A stretch of 39,598 nt of DNA from an uncultured Flavobacteriales bacterium. GTDB lineage: Bacteria; Bacteroidota; Bacteroidia; Flavobacteriales_D; Crocinitomicaceae. Below, piece by piece: positions 24,696-36,742 of the stretch (its first letter is position 1; the number at the start of each line of letters is the position of its first letter). The stretch spans positions 1 to 39,598 of the forward strand of contig CAJWRM010000022.1 in the NCBI GenBank assembly GCA_913046365.1, in the 5' to 3' direction. The translations under genes and the position numbers were made by a program. The notes below the pieces were generated by a model. That model was given only the letters and a program-made list of their open reading frames with translations. It ran no database searches and had not been told where the DNA came from.

Positions 24696-26792
24696 ATGAA
24701 TGATTTGGCCGCTACTCCTATAGAATATCTCAAAGGTGTTGGCCCTCAGAAAGCGCAACTATTGCATAAAGAACTGGGTATAAAAACCTATGGCGATTTA
24801 TTATTTCATTTTCCTTACAGGTACGTTGACCGTTCCTCATTCACAAAAATAAACGAGATACAACATGCAGAAAACCACGTCCTTCTAAAAGGAAAAATAG
24901 ACCAAATCCGAGAAACAGGAAAGGGTCGATATAAAAAACTTTCAGCAAGGTTTGGGGATGAGACAGGGTATATTGATCTAGTATGGTTCCAGGGAGGGAA
25001 ATGGATAAAAGACGGCCTTAAAGTAAATGAGGTTTATCACTTATTTGGCAAACCCAAAATATACGCACAAAAATGGTCGATTTCACATCCTGAAATGAAA
25101 TTAGCTTCAGGGCAAAAAACACGTACTGGATTTTTTCCTCTATATCCTAGTACAGAAAAACTTGGTTCTAAAGGTCTTCACTCAAAAGGATTAGAAAAGC
25201 TAATCTCACTAATCATTCCACAAATAGGACCTGCTTATCCCGAAACGCTATCGAGTGAAATATGCACTGAAAATAGATTAATTTCTAAAAAGCAAGCACT
25301 CATCAAAATACATCAACCAAACACTCAAAATGAAATCCAAGAAGCTAGAATTCGACTAAAATTTGAAGAGCTTTTTTACTTACAACTTGAGCTTTTAATT
25401 CGAAAAAAACTATCTTCAAGCAGGCATAAAGGATTTATTTTCAGTGAAGTTGGTCCACAATTTAACAACTTTTACAGCGAACACCTACCATTTGAACTAA
25501 CAGGAGCACAAAAGAAAGTAATTAAAGAAATCAGAAAAGACTTTCTGAGTGGACAGCACATGAATAGGTTACTTCAAGGAGATGTAGGAAGTGGAAAAAC
25601 ACTTGTCGCACTAATGGCGATGCTTATTGCAATTGGAAATAGATTCCAAAGTGCGATTATGGCGCCAACAGAAATATTAGCAAACCAGCATTGCGAATCG
25701 CTCAAAGAATTTACAAAAGGAATGCCTATACGTATAGAATTACTAACAGGCTCAACAAAAAAATCCGAACGAACAAAGATTCATGAAGGATTGATGAATG
25801 GAGAAATAGACCTATTGGTAGGCACCCATGCCCTGCTGGAAGACACTGTAAAGTTTAAAAATATTGGACTTGTGGTAATAGATGAACAGCATCGGTTTGG
25901 TGTTGCGCAGCGGTCTAAAATGTGGAAAAAAAATACACAGCCACCGCATATTTTAATCATGACTGCAACCCCTATCCCAAGAACATTAGCCATGACCTTT
26001 TATGGAGACCTTGAAGTATCGGTTATTGACGAGCTTCCACCTGGTAGAAAAGAAATACAGACAGTACATCGCTACGAAAAAAATCGGCTGCAAGTATTTA
26101 AATTCATAGAGACTCAGATTGAAAAAGGAAGGCAAATATACATGGTGTTCCCGTTAATTCAAGAATCTGAAAAACTTGACTTTCACAATCTAATGGATGG
26201 TTTTGAGGCTGTCTCTAGGTCTTTTCCCCTACCCAAATTCAAAGTCAGTATTGTTCATGGACAAATGAAAAGTGATGAAAAAGAGTTTGAAATGCAAAGG
26301 TTCATCAAGGGAGAAACACAAATCATGGTGGCTACAACGGTCATTGAAGTAGGCGTCAACGTTCCAAATGCTACGGTTATGGTGATTGAAAGCGCTGAAA
26401 GGTTTGGCCTCTCGCAGCTTCATCAGCTCAGAGGTCGTGTTGGAAGAGGAGGAGAACAATCTTACTGTATTTTAATGACAAAAGTTGAACTCTCAAAAGA
26501 GTCAAAGAAAAGAATGGCTACCATGGTGAATTCGAATGACGGATTCGATATTGCAGAGGTTGACCTTCAATTAAGAGGTCCAGGTGATCTAATGGGCACA
26601 CAACAGAGCGGAGAGCTTGATCTAAAAATATCTGATCTGAGAAAAGATGGTGCTATTGTAACTATGGCTAGAGAAGCAGCTCGAAAGCTTATAAATGATG
26701 ACCCGGAATTTCAAAAAGACCAGAACAAAAGAATTTTAAAGACCATTGAATTTATCTTAACTAGCAAACCTGACTGGGGGAAAATAGCTTAA
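24696..26792 (+). CDS. recG: ATP-dependent DNA helicase RecG
   Basis: Superfamily 2 helicase that remodels stalled forks and branched DNA. I start it at the ATG 24696 (698 aa, the usual length). The frame is open farther upstream inside accA, but MNDLAATPIEYLKGVGPQKA is the expected N-terminus. An N-terminal wedge/OB domain (FHFPYRYVDRSS) comes first. Walker A is GDVGSGKT (Lys301), the Walker B variant is DEQH at 396-399, followed by TATPIPRT. The C-terminal helicase half has TTVIEVGVNVPNATVM and the QLRGRVGRG motif. The TRG-like segment FGLSQLHQLRGRVGRG is intact. It ends 51 bases from the convergent rpoC, with a shared terminator between. Confidence 0.97.
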   Translation: MNDLAATPIEYLKGVGPQKAQLLHKELGIKTYGDLLFHFPYRYVDRSSFTKINEIQHAENHVLLKGKIDQIRETGKGRYKKLSARFGDETGYIDLVWFQGGKWIKDGLKVNEVYHLFGKPKIYAQKWSISHPEMKLASGQKTRTGFFPLYPSTEKLGSKGLHSKGLEKLISLIIPQIGPAYPETLSSEICTENRLISKKQALIKIHQPNTQNEIQEARIRLKFEELFYLQLELLIRKKLSSSRHKGFIFSEVGPQFNNFYSEHLPFELTGAQKKVIKEIRKDFLSGQHMNRLLQGDVGSGKTLVALMAMLIAIGNRFQSAIMAPTEILANQHCESLKEFTKGMPIRIELLTGSTKKSERTKIHEGLMNGEIDLLVGTHALLEDTVKFKNIGLVVIDEQHRFGVAQRSKMWKKNTQPPHILIMTATPIPRTLAMTFYGDLEVSVIDELPPGRKEIQTVHRYEKNRLQVFKFIETQIEKGRQIYMVFPLIQESEKLDFHNLMDGFEAVSRSFPLPKFKVSIVHGQMKSDEKEFEMQRFIKGETQIMVATTVIEVGVNVPNATVMVIESAERFGLSQLHQLRGRVGRGGEQSYCILMTKVELSKESKKRMATMVNSNDGFDIAEVDLQLRGPGDLMGTQQSGELDLKISDLRKDGAIVTMAREAARKLINDDPEFQKDQNKRILKTIEFILTSKPDWGKIA

Positions 26793-26800
26793 GAGACAAA

Positions 26801-26821
26801 AAAGGGAGGCCGAAGCCTCCC
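26801..26821 (-). terminator. Strong intrinsic terminator of rpoBC (UUCG loop)
   Basis: On the minus strand, GGGAGGC-TTCG-GCCTCCC is followed directly by six or more T. That gives a 7-bp G+C-rich stem closed by a cUUCGg tetraloop, a very stable form. It lies 22 bases after the rpoC stop. The same hairpin can end recG transcripts on the plus strand, but that side has only TTT after CG, so it is weaker there. Confidence 0.93.
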
Positions 26822-26843
26822 GTTTGCTATTATCCAATGTTTA

Positions 26844-29800
26844 TTATTCGGACTTTGCTTCTTCCGTCAAAGTCTCTAAGGCTTCTTGAGAACCTACAAG
26901 CATTTTCTGGAATTTCCGAACACCTGTTCCTGCTGGGATAAGATGCCCAACAATCACATTCTCTTTCAGGCCTAAAAGATGATCTTCTTTACCTGAAATT
27001 GCCGCTTCATTCAATACTTTGGTTGTTTCCTGGAAGGAAGCCGCAGAAATGAACGATTGGGTTTGAAGAGAAGCTCTCGTAATACCCTGCAACAACGGTT
27101 TAGATGTGGCTGCTTTTGCTTCTCGAGCTTCGACAAGTGCCTTGTCTTCTCTCTTGAGCTTTGCGTTCTCATCACGCAACCTTCTTACAGATACAAGCTG
27201 ACCTTTTTTCAGCTCCACAGAGTCTCCAATTTCCTGAACGAACATCATACCAAACAAGGCATCATTTTCTTCCATAATGTCTGCCTTATGTACGGATTGT
27301 CCTTCTAAGAACTTAGTATCTCCTGAATCTATAATTTCTGCCTTAAGCATCATTTGACGAACAATAACCTCAAAATGCTTGTCATTGATCTTCACACCTT
27401 GTAATCGATATACCTCTTGTATTTCATTTACGATGTATTCCTGAACTTTAGTAGGCCCTTCAATATTTAGAATATCTCTTGGTGTAATCGCACCATCAGA
27501 CAATGGCTGACCAGCTCTAACATAATCGTTCTTTTGAACCAAAATGTGCTTTGATAATGGAACAAGATATTTATGCACCGCGCCTACCTTCGGCGTGATA
27601 ATAATTTCTCTATTACCTCTTTTAATATTACCGTAATCAGCTGTACCATCAATTGCAGAAACAACTGCTGGGTTAGATGGGTTTCTTGCTTCAAATAGCT
27701 CAGTAACTCGAGGCAAACCACCAGTAATATCTCCTGTTTTACCAGCCATTCTTGGTATCTTAACTAGAATATGACCAGCCTCTAACTTATCTCCTTCCTT
27801 AACGGAAATATGAGAATTAACAGGGATTGAGTATTCTCTCAATATCTCTTTTGATTTTGTATCAATAATATGAATTGCAGGTGTTTTCTTTTTATCCTTT
27901 GTTTCTGTAATTACTTTCTCAGTAAATCCAGTTTGCTCATCTACCTCTTCACGATAAGTTATACCCTCTTCAATGTGTTCGAAGACAACTGTACCTTTTA
28001 CCTCTGAAATAATCAAAGCATTGTATGGATCCCATTTACATATAACATCACCTTTTTTAACCTTTTTCTTACTATCAATTAATAGCTCAGAACCATAAGG
28101 TATGTTGGTATTCATGATAACGATACCTGTTTTTTCATCTGTGATTTTAAGCTCAGCAGAACGACCAACAACAATCACTTGTTTCTTACCATCGTCGCCT
28201 TTCTTTTCGATTGTTCTTAGTTCGTCAATTTCTAACAAACCATTTCCTTTGGATTTAATGTCTGAAACATCTGCGATGTTCGATGCAGTACCCCCAACGT
28301 GGAACGTACGTAATGTAAGCTGTGTTCCTGGCTCCCCAATGGATTGTGCTGCCACAACTCCAACTGAATCTCCTCGTTGAGCCAACCTATGGTTAGAAAG
28401 GTTTCGACCATAACATTTGGCACAAACTCCTCTTCTCATCTCACATGTCAATACAGATCGAATTTCAACCTCTTCTATTTCCGCTCCTTGGATCATCTCT
28501 GCAACATCTTCATCAATAAGTTCTCCAGCGGATATAATCAAATCATCCGACTCTGGAACGTAAACGTCATGAACAGATGTTCGACCTAATATTCTATCGT
28601 ATAAGGGCTCGACAATTTCGTCATTTTTCTTAAGTGCAGTTGCTACAATACCACGCAGCGTGCCACAATCCTCAGAGTTTATAACAACATCTTGAGCAAC
28701 ATCAACGAGCCTTCTCGTCAAGTAACCAGCATCAGCTGTTTTCAATGCTGTATCAGCAAGACCTTTACGTGCACCGTGAGTTGATATAAAGTACTCAAGA
28801 ATCGAAAGTCCTTCCTTAAAATTCGAAAGAATCGGATTTTCAATAATCTCTTGAACGGAAGCACCAGATTTTTGTGGCTTGGCCATCAACCCTCTCATTC
28901 CGGAAAGCTGTCTAATTTGTTCCTTAGAACCCCTTGCACCGGAATCAAACATCATATAGATGGAATTGAATCCTTGTCTGTCTGTTTTGAGCTGATCCAT
29001 TAAGGTATGTGTCAATCTTGAATTTGTATGCGTCCAAACATCAATGATTTGGTTATAACGCTCGTTATTTGTGATTAGACCCATATTATAGTTCATCATC
29101 ACCTCTTTAACCTGTGTTTCGGCTTTGTCTACAAGAGCAACTTTTTCCTTAGGGATAATAATATCATCAAGATTAAAGGACAATCCACCTTTGAAGGCCA
29201 TTGTATATCCTAACTCCTTAATATCATCAAGGAACTGAGCTGTTCGGGATGTACCAGAGATTTTCAAAACACCTCCGATAATATCTCTTAACGCTTTTTT
29301 AGTAAGAACTTCATTAATGAATCCTGCCTCTTTAGGAACGTGCTCATTGAAAATAACACGACCACAAGTCGTTTCAATTAGCCTTACTTCTGTTTCACCA
29401 AGCTCATTCAAATCCTCAGTTTTAACCTTAATTGAGGCATGCAAATCAAGTTTATTTTCATTGTAAGCAATGATTACCTCGGCTGGAGAATAAAAAATAC
29501 CATCTTCGCCTTTAACAATATCGTCTTTTAGTGACTTTTTCTCTTTCGTTATGTAGTAAAGACCAAGTACCATATCCTGAGATGGAACCGCAATTGGTGC
29601 ACCATTTGCAGGATTCAAAATATTGTGAGATGCAAGCATTAACATTTGGGCCTCAAGAATTGCCGCATTTCCAAGAGGAAGGTGAACAGCCATCTGGTCA
29701 CCATCAAAATCGGCGTTAAATGCAGTAGTTACCAATGGATGCAGGCGAATCGCTTTCCCTTCTATCAACTTAGGCTGGAAAGCTTGTATACCCAATCTGT

Positions 29801-31142
29801 GAAGCGTTGGAGCCCTATTCAATAGAACAGGATGTCCTTTCAAGATATTCTCTAAAATATCCCATACCACAGGTTCTTTCTTGTCAACAATTTTCTTCGC
29901 AGATTTTACTGTTTTCACAATACCTCGTTCAATCATTTTACGAATGATGAATGGCTTATAAAGCTCTGCCGCCATGCCCTTAGGTAGTCCACATTCGTGA
30001 AGCTTTAGGTTTGGTCCAACGACAATTACAGAACGTGCAGAATAATCAACACGCTTACCAAGTAAGTTTTGACGGAAACGACCTTGTTTACCTTTAAGAG
30101 AGTCAGAAAGCGACTTAAGCGCCCTGTTTGACTCTGTCTTAACAGCACTAGACTTTCTTGAGTTATCGAATAACGAATCGACTGACTCCTGAAGCATTCT
30201 TTTCTCGTTTCGGAGAATTACTTCTGGTGCTTTAATTTCAATTAGTCTTTTCAGACGATTGTTTCTGATAATTACCCTACGGTATAAATCATTTAAGTCA
30301 GAGGTAGCAAAACGACCACCATCAAGTGGAACAAGAGGACGAAGCTCAGGTGGAATTACCGGAACAACTTTTACAATCATCCATTCAGGACGATTTTCTA
30401 TTCTCGTTTGAGAATCCTTCATTGCTTCAACAACCTGAAGTCTTTTCAATGCCTCGTTCTTTCTTTGAACAGAAGTTTCATTCTCTGCAAGGTCACGAAG
30501 CTGATAAGACATCTCCTCTAAATTCAGAGACTGAAGTAGGTCATGAATTGCTTCAGCACCCATCTTAGCAATGAATTTATTTGGATCTGTATCATCCAAA
30601 TATTGGTTCTCCTTCGGAAGTGCATCTAGAATATCTAAATACTCCTCCTCTGTTAGGAAATCCATTTTATTTAGCTCAACCTCTGGTAATTCATTCGCAG
30701 CCCCACTCTGGATAACAACATATCGCTCATAGTATATGATCTGATCTAACTTCTTCGTTGGTAGACCTAAAAGGTATCCAATTTTGTTCGGTAATGATCT
30801 GAAGTACCAAATATGCGCAACAGGAACAACTAAAGCAATGTGTCCCATACGCTCTCTACGCACTTTTTTCTCCGTTACCTCGACTCCACAACGGTCACAA
30901 ACGATTCCCTTATAACGGATTCTCTTGTATTTCCCACAGTGGCATTCGTAATCCTTTACAGGGCCAAAAATTCTTTCACAAAACAAGCCATCTCTCTCGG
31001 GCTTATAAGTTCTGTAATTGATTGTCTCAGGTTTTAATACCTCACCACTAGAATTCTCCAAAATTCTTTCTGGAGACGACAGTGAAATCGTTATTTTATT
31101 AAAACTACTTTGTTTTCTTGGTGTTTCTTTTTTGAAAGCCAT
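26844..31142 (-). CDS. rpoC: DNA-directed RNA polymerase subunit beta'
   Basis: Largest catalytic subunit of RNA polymerase, 1432 aa, about the size seen in Bacteroidota. The N-terminal zinc ribbon has [20 protein letters not shown]. The catalytic Mg-binding loop NADFDGD is at 476-482 (Asp478, 480, 482). The second zinc site uses [16 protein letters not shown], and the trigger-loop region follows with [16 protein letters not shown]. The C-terminus ends in an acidic, helical tail. It lies 33 bases after rpoB on the same strand and ends at a strong terminator. Confidence 0.99.
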   Translation of the reverse strand: MAFKKETPRKQSSFNKITISLSSPERILENSSGEVLKPETINYRTYKPERDGLFCERIFGPVKDYECHCGKYKRIRYKGIVCDRCGVEVTEKKVRRERMGHIALVVPVAHIWYFRSLPNKIGYLLGLPTKKLDQIIYYERYVVIQSGAANELPEVELNKMDFLTEEEYLDILDALPKENQYLDDTDPNKFIAKMGAEAIHDLLQSLNLEEMSYQLRDLAENETSVQRKNEALKRLQVVEAMKDSQTRIENRPEWMIVKVVPVIPPELRPLVPLDGGRFATSDLNDLYRRVIIRNNRLKRLIEIKAPEVILRNEKRMLQESVDSLFDNSRKSSAVKTESNRALKSLSDSLKGKQGRFRQNLLGKRVDYSARSVIVVGPNLKLHECGLPKGMAAELYKPFIIRKMIERGIVKTVKSAKKIVDKKEPVVWDILENILKGHPVLLNRAPTLHRLGIQAFQPKLIEGKAIRLHPLVTTAFNADFDGDQMAVHLPLGNAAILEAQMLMLASHNILNPANGAPIAVPSQDMVLGLYYITKEKKSLKDDIVKGEDGIFYSPAEVIIAYNENKLDLHASIKVKTEDLNELGETEVRLIETTCGRVIFNEHVPKEAGFINEVLTKKALRDIIGGVLKISGTSRTAQFLDDIKELGYTMAFKGGLSFNLDDIIIPKEKVALVDKAETQVKEVMMNYNMGLITNNERYNQIIDVWTHTNSRLTHTLMDQLKTDRQGFNSIYMMFDSGARGSKEQIRQLSGMRGLMAKPQKSGASVQEIIENPILSNFKEGLSILEYFISTHGARKGLADTALKTADAGYLTRRLVDVAQDVVINSEDCGTLRGIVATALKKNDEIVEPLYDRILGRTSVHDVYVPESDDLIISAGELIDEDVAEMIQGAEIEEVEIRSVLTCEMRRGVCAKCYGRNLSNHRLAQRGDSVGVVAAQSIGEPGTQLTLRTFHVGGTASNIADVSDIKSKGNGLLEIDELRTIEKKGDDGKKQVIVVGRSAELKITDEKTGIVIMNTNIPYGSELLIDSKKKVKKGDVICKWDPYNALIISEVKGTVVFEHIEEGITYREEVDEQTGFTEKVITETKDKKKTPAIHIIDTKSKEILREYSIPVNSHISVKEGDKLEAGHILVKIPRMAGKTGDITGGLPRVTELFEARNPSNPAVVSAIDGTADYGNIKRGNREIIITPKVGAVHKYLVPLSKHILVQKNDYVRAGQPLSDGAITPRDILNIEGPTKVQEYIVNEIQEVYRLQGVKINDKHFEVIVRQMMLKAEIIDSGDTKFLEGQSVHKADIMEENDALFGMMFVQEIGDSVELKKGQLVSVRRLRDENAKLKREDKALVEAREAKAATSKPLLQGITRASLQTQSFISAASFQETTKVLNEAAISGKEDHLLGLKENVIVGHLIPAGTGVRKFQKMLVGSQEALETLTEEAKSE

Positions 31143-31175
31143 TTTCTCTTTGCTAATTCGTTATTTACTAGTTTC

Positions 31176-34100
31176 TTAATCCATTGTTACATTCAGACAC
31201 AAACCTCGAAGTTCGTGAAGCAATACATTGAATGACTCAGGTATACCTGGCTCACCAATATTATCACCTTTCACAATACTTTCGTATGCTTTAGCCCTAC
31301 CATTAACATCATCGGATTTCACTGTTAATATTTCTTGAAGGATATTCGATGCACCAAATGCTTCTAGTGCCCAAACCTCCATTTCACCAAAACGCTGACC
31401 ACCAAATTGCGCTTTACCACCAAGTGGCTGTTGCGTAATTAATGAGTATGGTCCGATTGATCTTGCATGCATCTTATCATCAACCATGTGAGATAATTTA
31501 AGCATGTAAATCACACCTACGGTCGCTGGTTGATGGAATCTTTCACCAGTTCCACCATCGTATAAGTATGTCTTACCTGATTGAGGTACACCGGCTTTAT
31601 CTGTCCACTCATTTATTTCTTCTGGTGTAGCACCATCGAAAATTGGAGTCGCAAACTTCATACCTAGCTTCTCTCCTGCCCAACCAAGAACAGTTTCATA
31701 AATTTGACCTAGGTTCATACGAGAAGGAACACCTAAGGGGTTAAGAACAATGTCGACTGGTGTTCCGTCTTCCAAGAAAGGCATATCTTCTTGACGAACA
31801 ATGTTCGCAACAATCCCCTTGTTCCCATGACGTCCAGCCATTTTATCTCCAACCTTAAGTTTTCGTTTCTTCGCAACAAATACCTTAGCCAACTTAATTA
31901 TTCCTGCAGGAAGTTCATCCCCAACAGAGATATGGAATTTACGTCTTTTGTAGTTACCCAAAATATCATTTGCCTTGATATTGTAATTATGAATTACACG
32001 ACTAATCAATTGGTTCACTTTATCATCCGTAGTCCATTTCAAAGGATTTACAATCGTGTAATCCAAAGAGGTTAAAGCCTTCATTGAAAACTTTGCTCCT
32101 TTTTTAATCAATTCCTCCTTGAAGTTATTGAATACACCGGCAGATTTTTTATCGCCCACAATCTTTATCAACTTCTCAGCTAACTTTTCTTTAAGCGAAA
32201 CAATATCTTTTTGGTACTCAGCATCGATTGTTTCCAATAATGGCTTGTCTTGACTTTTTGATTTTCTATCCTTAACGGCTCTAGAGAAAAGCTTTTTGTC
32301 AATCACAACTCCTCTTAAAGAAGGTCCTGCTTTCAATGAAGCATCTTTTACATCTCCGGCCTTGTCTCCAAAGATTGCTCTTAAAAGCTTCTCTTCTGGC
32401 GACGGATCAGTTTCACCCTTAGGCGTAATCTTACCGATTAAGATATCTCCTTCTTTAATTTCTGCTCCTACGCGAATGCATCCATTTTCATCTAAATCCT
32501 TCGTTGCTTCCTCACTAACATTTGGAATATCAGCTGTAAGCTCCTCCATTCCCCTTTTCGTGTCTCTAACTTCTAAGGAATATTCATCAATATGAATTGA
32601 TGTAAATACATCATCACGTACAACGCTCTCAGAGATCACAATCGCATCTTCAAAGTTGTATCCTTTCCATGGCATGAAAGCCACTTTGAGGTTTTGACCA
32701 AGAGCAAGCTCTCCTTTTTGAGTTGCATATCCTTCACAAAGCACCTGACCTTTAACAACCTTATCACCCTTAACCACAATCGGTTTTAGGTTAATACATG
32801 TGCTTTGATTCGTTTTCATAAATTTAATCAATGAATATCTCGTCACTTCGCTCTCGAAGCTAACAAGCTTGTCTTCAGAATTCCAATCGTATCGGATGAC
32901 AATCTCGTTGGCATCAACATATTCGACAATACCAGAACCTTCTGCATTGATCAGAACTCGCGAATCTTCAGCAACAAGCTGCTCTATTCCCGTTCCGACA
33001 ATAGGAGAATTTGGCTTCAATAATGGAACTGCTTGACGCTGCATGTTAGAACCCATTAAAGCTCTGTTTGCATCATCATGCTCCAAGAATGGAATCGATG
33101 AGGCTGCAATAGACGCGATTTGATTCGCTCCAACATCCATTAAGTGTAATTTATTTGGCTCAACAACAGGAAAATCTCCCTCAAATCTTGCCTTTACAAC
33201 ATCGGATAAGAAATTACCTTTGTCATCTACTTTGGCATTTGCTTGCGCAATGATTTTAGCATCTTCCTCCTCGGCAGCAACGTATATAGGCTCTTTATCA
33301 TATTGAACCTTTCCTTTCTGAACAGACCTATATGGCGTTTCTATAAACCCGAGTTTATTCACCTTTGCAAAAACACACAAAGAAGAAATCAAACCAATAT
33401 TTGGCCCTTCAGGTGTTTCAATCGTACAAAGACGACCATAATGCGTGTAGTGAACATCACGAACCTCGAATCCAGCTCTTTCACGAGATAAACCACCAGG
33501 TCCAAGTGCAGACAACCTTCTTTTATGAGTCACCTCTGATAATGGATTTGTTTGATCCATAAACTGCGACAGCTGATTCGTTCCAAAGAAAGAATTAATA
33601 ACAGACGATAATGTTTTTGCATTGATCAAGTCAATCGGTGTAAAAACCTCATTGTCACGAACATTCATTCTCTCTCTGATTGTTCTTGCCATCCTTGCAA
33701 GACCAACCCCAAACTGAGAATACAATTGCTCACCAACCGTTCTAACACGTCTATTCGACAGGTGATCGATATCATCTACATCTGCTTTTGAATTGATCAA
33801 TTTTATCAAGAATTTTATGATTTTAATCATATCATCTTTGGTCAAGACTCTTGATTGTTCTTCTTGATCAATCCCCAATTTCTTGTTCAATCGGAATCTT
33901 CCAACCTCACCTAAATCATATCTAGTATCTGAGAAAAATAATTTTTCAAAAACACCCTTTGCAGTATCATAATCGGGCGGATCTGCATTTCTCAATTGTC
34001 TGTAAATATGCTCAACAGCTTCCTTTTGAGAGTTTGAAATATCTTTTTGAAGCGTATTATAGATAATGGTATAATCAGCCGTATTTACATTCTCTTTGTG

Positions 34101-34985
34101 AAGTGTTACTGATTTTGCTCCTGACTCCATAATGGCTTCAAGATGCTCTTCAGTAATATCTAACTCACGGTCAAAAATAACTTCATTTCGTTCGATAGAA
34201 ACAACCTCTCCCGTGTCTTCATCTACGAAATCTTCTATCCAAGTCTTAAGAACTCTAGCTGCTAACTTTCTGCCAACAAGCTTCTTTAAGTTTGTCTTAT
34301 TTACCTTAACCTCGTCGGCCAAACCAAATATATCTAATACATCTCTATCAGTTTCATAACCAATTGCTCTAAACAATGTAGTTACGGGCAATTTCTTTTT
34401 TCTGTCAATGTAGGCATACATGACATTATTAATATCAGTGGCAAATTCTATCCAAGAACCTTTAAAAGGAATTATTCTTGCCGAATATAGCTTTGTTCCA
34501 TTGGCATGTCTTGACTGTCCAAAGAAAACTCCTGGTGATCTATGAAGCTGAGAAACGATTACACGTTCCGCTCCGTTCACAACGAAGGATCCTTTTGGAG
34601 TCATATAAGGGATTGTCCCTAAATAAACATCTTGTACAATTGTTTCGAAATCTTCATGTTCTGGGTCCGTGCAGTACAATTTCAATTTAGCCTTTAGTGG
34701 AACACTATAGGTTAAACCTCTTTCAATACATTCGGAAATTGAATATCTCGGTGGATCGATGAAATAATCTAAAAATTCCAAAACGAATTGGTTTCTTGTA
34801 TCTGTTATCGGAAAGTTCTCCGCGAAAACTTTAAAAAGTCCTTCACTTTCTCGATTTTCAGGAGTTGTTTCCAATTGGAAAAATTCCCTAAATGATTTCA
34901 ATTGGATTTCTAAGAAATCCGGATAATCAAATTGATTTTTGCCCGATGCAAAATTAATTCTGGTTGAATTATTTGATGTTGCCAA
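31176..34985 (-). CDS. rpoB: DNA-directed RNA polymerase subunit beta
   Basis: Second-largest RNA polymerase subunit, 1269 aa. The rifampicin-pocket cluster around residues 465-500 reads [20 protein letters not shown], then [16 protein letters not shown]; the usual wild-type Asp, His and Ser residues are present, so no resistance change is evident. Other hallmarks are [50 protein letters not shown] and, near the end, [18 protein letters not shown]. It is preceded by a 108-base spacer with hairpins after rplL, where partial termination may set RNA polymerase levels relative to ribosomal proteins. Confidence 0.99.
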   Translation of the reverse strand: MATSNNSTRINFASGKNQFDYPDFLEIQLKSFREFFQLETTPENRESEGLFKVFAENFPITDTRNQFVLEFLDYFIDPPRYSISECIERGLTYSVPLKAKLKLYCTDPEHEDFETIVQDVYLGTIPYMTPKGSFVVNGAERVIVSQLHRSPGVFFGQSRHANGTKLYSARIIPFKGSWIEFATDINNVMYAYIDRKKKLPVTTLFRAIGYETDRDVLDIFGLADEVKVNKTNLKKLVGRKLAARVLKTWIEDFVDEDTGEVVSIERNEVIFDRELDITEEHLEAIMESGAKSVTLHKENVNTADYTIIYNTLQKDISNSQKEAVEHIYRQLRNADPPDYDTAKGVFEKLFFSDTRYDLGEVGRFRLNKKLGIDQEEQSRVLTKDDMIKIIKFLIKLINSKADVDDIDHLSNRRVRTVGEQLYSQFGVGLARMARTIRERMNVRDNEVFTPIDLINAKTLSSVINSFFGTNQLSQFMDQTNPLSEVTHKRRLSALGPGGLSRERAGFEVRDVHYTHYGRLCTIETPEGPNIGLISSLCVFAKVNKLGFIETPYRSVQKGKVQYDKEPIYVAAEEEDAKIIAQANAKVDDKGNFLSDVVKARFEGDFPVVEPNKLHLMDVGANQIASIAASSIPFLEHDDANRALMGSNMQRQAVPLLKPNSPIVGTGIEQLVAEDSRVLINAEGSGIVEYVDANEIVIRYDWNSEDKLVSFESEVTRYSLIKFMKTNQSTCINLKPIVVKGDKVVKGQVLCEGYATQKGELALGQNLKVAFMPWKGYNFEDAIVISESVVRDDVFTSIHIDEYSLEVRDTKRGMEELTADIPNVSEEATKDLDENGCIRVGAEIKEGDILIGKITPKGETDPSPEEKLLRAIFGDKAGDVKDASLKAGPSLRGVVIDKKLFSRAVKDRKSKSQDKPLLETIDAEYQKDIVSLKEKLAEKLIKIVGDKKSAGVFNNFKEELIKKGAKFSMKALTSLDYTIVNPLKWTTDDKVNQLISRVIHNYNIKANDILGNYKRRKFHISVGDELPAGIIKLAKVFVAKKRKLKVGDKMAGRHGNKGIVANIVRQEDMPFLEDGTPVDIVLNPLGVPSRMNLGQIYETVLGWAGEKLGMKFATPIFDGATPEEINEWTDKAGVPQSGKTYLYDGGTGERFHQPATVGVIYMLKLSHMVDDKMHARSIGPYSLITQQPLGGKAQFGGQRFGEMEVWALEAFGASNILQEILTVKSDDVNGRAKAYESIVKGDNIGEPGIPESFNVLLHELRGLCLNVTMD

Positions 34986-35012
34986 GGATGAATGTTTTTA
35001 GTTAATGTTTCA

Positions 35013-35029
35013 GTATTCAAAATGAATAC
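35013..35029 (-). other. Second hairpin in the rplL-rpoB spacer
   Basis: GTATTCA (35013-35019) and TGAATAC (35023-35029) are exact inverted arms around a 3-base loop, 28 bases upstream of rpoB. It is A+T rich with no U-tract. It could be a processing or translation-control structure, or chance. Confidence 0.35.
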
Positions 35030-35044
35030 CACTTAAAACAAGAT

Positions 35045-35071
35045 AAGGCACCCGCAAAAATGCGGTGCCTT
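35045..35071 (-). terminator. Attenuator-like hairpin between rplL and rpoB
   Basis: Arms at 35045-35056 and 35061-35071 pair over 11 bases with one bulged base (core GGCAC/GTGCC and GCGG). On the minus strand the hairpin is followed by ATCTTGTTTT, only a partial U-tract, so partial termination or RNA processing is more likely than full stop. This matches the known rplJL-rpoBC attenuation position in other bacteria. Confidence 0.65.
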
Positions 35072-35093
35072 TCTTGTCAATTATTTGAGTTAA

Positions 35094-35471
35094 TTACTTA
35101 ATCTCAACTTCAGCTCCAGCTTCTTCCAAAGACTTCTTTAGTCCTTCAGCTTCGTCTTTCGCTACACCTTCTTTTAATGTAGTAGGTGCGTTGTCTACTA
35201 AGTCCTTAGACTCTTTAAGACCTTTACCAGTAAGTTCTTTTACAAGTTTAACTACTGCCAGTTTGCTAGGTCCACCAGCATTCAATACTACGTCGAATTC
35301 TGTTTTCTCCTCAGCAGCGTCTCCACCAGCTCCGCCAGCAGGGCCAGCAACAGCTACAGCGGCAGCTGCAGGTTCGATTCCATATTCGTCTTTCATGATC
35401 GTTGCTAACTCACTAACTTCTTTTACTGTTAGGTTTACTAGCGTTTCTGCAATTTGCTTTAAATCAGCCAT
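35094..35471 (-). CDS. rplL: 50S ribosomal protein bL12 (L7/L12)
   Basis: Acidic stalk protein present in several copies on the large subunit, bound through uL10, that recruits translational GTPases. The 125-aa protein has an N-terminal dimerisation part ([20 protein letters not shown]), an Ala/Gly-rich hinge ([20 protein letters not shown]) and the C-terminal factor-binding domain with [20 protein letters not shown]. Length and layout are standard. It follows rplJ after 34 bases. Confidence 0.98.
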   Translation of the reverse strand: MADLKQIAETLVNLTVKEVSELATIMKDEYGIEPAAAAVAVAGPAGGAGGDAAEEKTEFDVVLNAGGPSKLAVVKLVKELTGKGLKESKDLVDNAPTTLKEGVAKDEAEGLKKSLEEAGAEVEIK

Positions 35472-35505
35472 TTTATTTTGTTTTTAAAAAGGTTTAATAA
35501 TTAAA

Positions 35506-36027
35506 TTATGCTCTTTCTTCGAGCGTTTTCAACATGCCAGCAAGCGAACCGCCAGCGTTTTGTAATCCAGACAATACATTTTGTGCAGGGCTTTGTAACA
35601 AGCTAATAATTTCACCGAGTAATTCCTCTTTACTTTTCAAGGTCTCAAGTGCACTAAGTTGCTCATCACCAATGAAAATTGCTTCATCAACATATGCTCC
35701 TTTCAAAATTGGTTTAGGATTCTTCTTGCGAAAATCCTTAATCATTTTTGCTGGGGCACTAGAAGATTCTGACAACATGATTGAGGTAGCTCCTTTCAAA
35801 ACATCTTTCAATGTTCCAAAATTCTTACCTTCCACGCGATCCATTGCCTTTTCCAATAATGCATTTTTCACTACACGCATACTGATGTTTGCCTGAAAAC
35901 ATTTTCTTCTCAATGAATTCACGGTTTCAACTGTAAGCTCTGCAGTGTCTGTAAGATAGAATACATTCGACGCCGTTAAATCGGCTGCCAAATCATCTAT
36001 GTACTTTACTTTTTCTTCTCTAGTCAT
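35506..36027 (-). CDS. rplJ: 50S ribosomal protein uL10
   Basis: Base of the ribosomal stalk, which binds 23S rRNA and the bL12 dimers. The 173-aa protein begins MTREEKVKYIDDLAADLTAS and includes the family stretch RVVKNALLEKAM, with a C-terminal helix (LAGMLKTLEERA) that anchors bL12. In many bacteria uL10-bL12 represses its own mRNA through a leader before rplJ. Here only 11 bases separate rplA and rplJ, so any such leader would have to overlap the rplA coding end. Confidence 0.97.
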   Translation of the reverse strand: MTREEKVKYIDDLAADLTASNVFYLTDTAELTVETVNSLRRKCFQANISMRVVKNALLEKAMDRVEGKNFGTLKDVLKGATSIMLSESSSAPAKMIKDFRKKNPKPILKGAYVDEAIFIGDEQLSALETLKSKEELLGEIISLLQSPAQNVLSGLQNAGGSLAGMLKTLEERA

Positions 36028-36038
36028 TTTCTTAAGTA

Positions 36039-36734
36039 TTATGCGTTAAGAGACTTGGCATCTATCTGAATTCCAGGACTCATAGTTGAGGTCATATAAA
36101 CACTCTTAATGTAGGTCCCTTTCGCAGATGACGGTTTCATTTTTATCAACGTCTGAAGCAATTCATTTGCATTTTCGAAGATTTTGTCTCCATCAAAACT
36201 AACTTTAGCTACTGATGAATGAACGATTCCATATTTATCAACCTTAAAGTCGATTTTACCAGCCTTCACTTCCGTTACAGCTTTTCCTACTTCCATAGTA
36301 ACTGTTCCTGTTTTAGGGTTTGGCATTAAACCTCTAGGACCCAAAATTCGTCCTAAAGCACCAACTTTACCCATAACAGAAGGCATGGTTACAATAACAT
36401 CAACATCAGTCCATCCGGACTTGATTTTAGTGATGTATTCATCTAAACCATAATAATCTGCTCCAGCATCTTTTGCTTCTTGTTCCTTATCTGGGGTACA
36501 AAGCACCAATACCTTTACATCTTTACCAGTCCCATGTGGAAGGGCAACTGTTCCTCTCACCATTTGATTTGCTTTTCTTGGATCAACACCAAGACGCACA
36601 CAGACATCAACAGAGGCATCAAACTTAGTGGTAGAAATATCTTTCACTAAATTACATGCATCCGTTAAAGAGTAGGCTTTCGTTAGGTCGTGTTTTCCAA
36701 AAACCGCTTTTCTATTTTTAGTCATTTTTTTCAT
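36039..36734 (-). CDS. rplA: 50S ribosomal protein uL1
   Basis: L1-stalk protein that binds 23S rRNA near the exit site and, in many bacteria, represses the rplK-rplA mRNA. The 231-aa length is normal. Family stretches are [38 protein letters not shown] and [18 protein letters not shown]. Two ATG codons compete: 36734 (MKKMTKNRK) and 36725 ([10 protein letters not shown]); either gives a normal protein. It lies 8 bases after rplK. A possible L1-binding leader is seen before rplK at 37231-37257. Confidence 0.97.
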   Translation of the reverse strand: MKKMTKNRKAVFGKHDLTKAYSLTDACNLVKDISTTKFDASVDVCVRLGVDPRKANQMVRGTVALPHGTGKDVKVLVLCTPDKEQEAKDAGADYYGLDEYITKIKSGWTDVDVIVTMPSVMGKVGALGRILGPRGLMPNPKTGTVTMEVGKAVTEVKAGKIDFKVDKYGIVHSSVAKVSFDGDKIFENANELLQTLIKMKPSSAKGTYIKSVYMTSTMSPGIQIDAKSLNA

Positions 36735-36742
36735 AACTTAAA

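Noticed and set aside
30326-30568. 80-codon plus-strand frame within rpoC
   Set aside because: Antisense to highly conserved rpoC codons; composition is a shadow.
33490-33590. Possible rifampicin-resistance changes in rpoB
   Set aside because: The cluster [20 protein letters not shown] has the usual residues at the known positions.
35191-35487. 98-codon plus-strand frame
   Set aside because: Mirror frame of rplL caused by its Ala-rich hinge; no start context and no family match.
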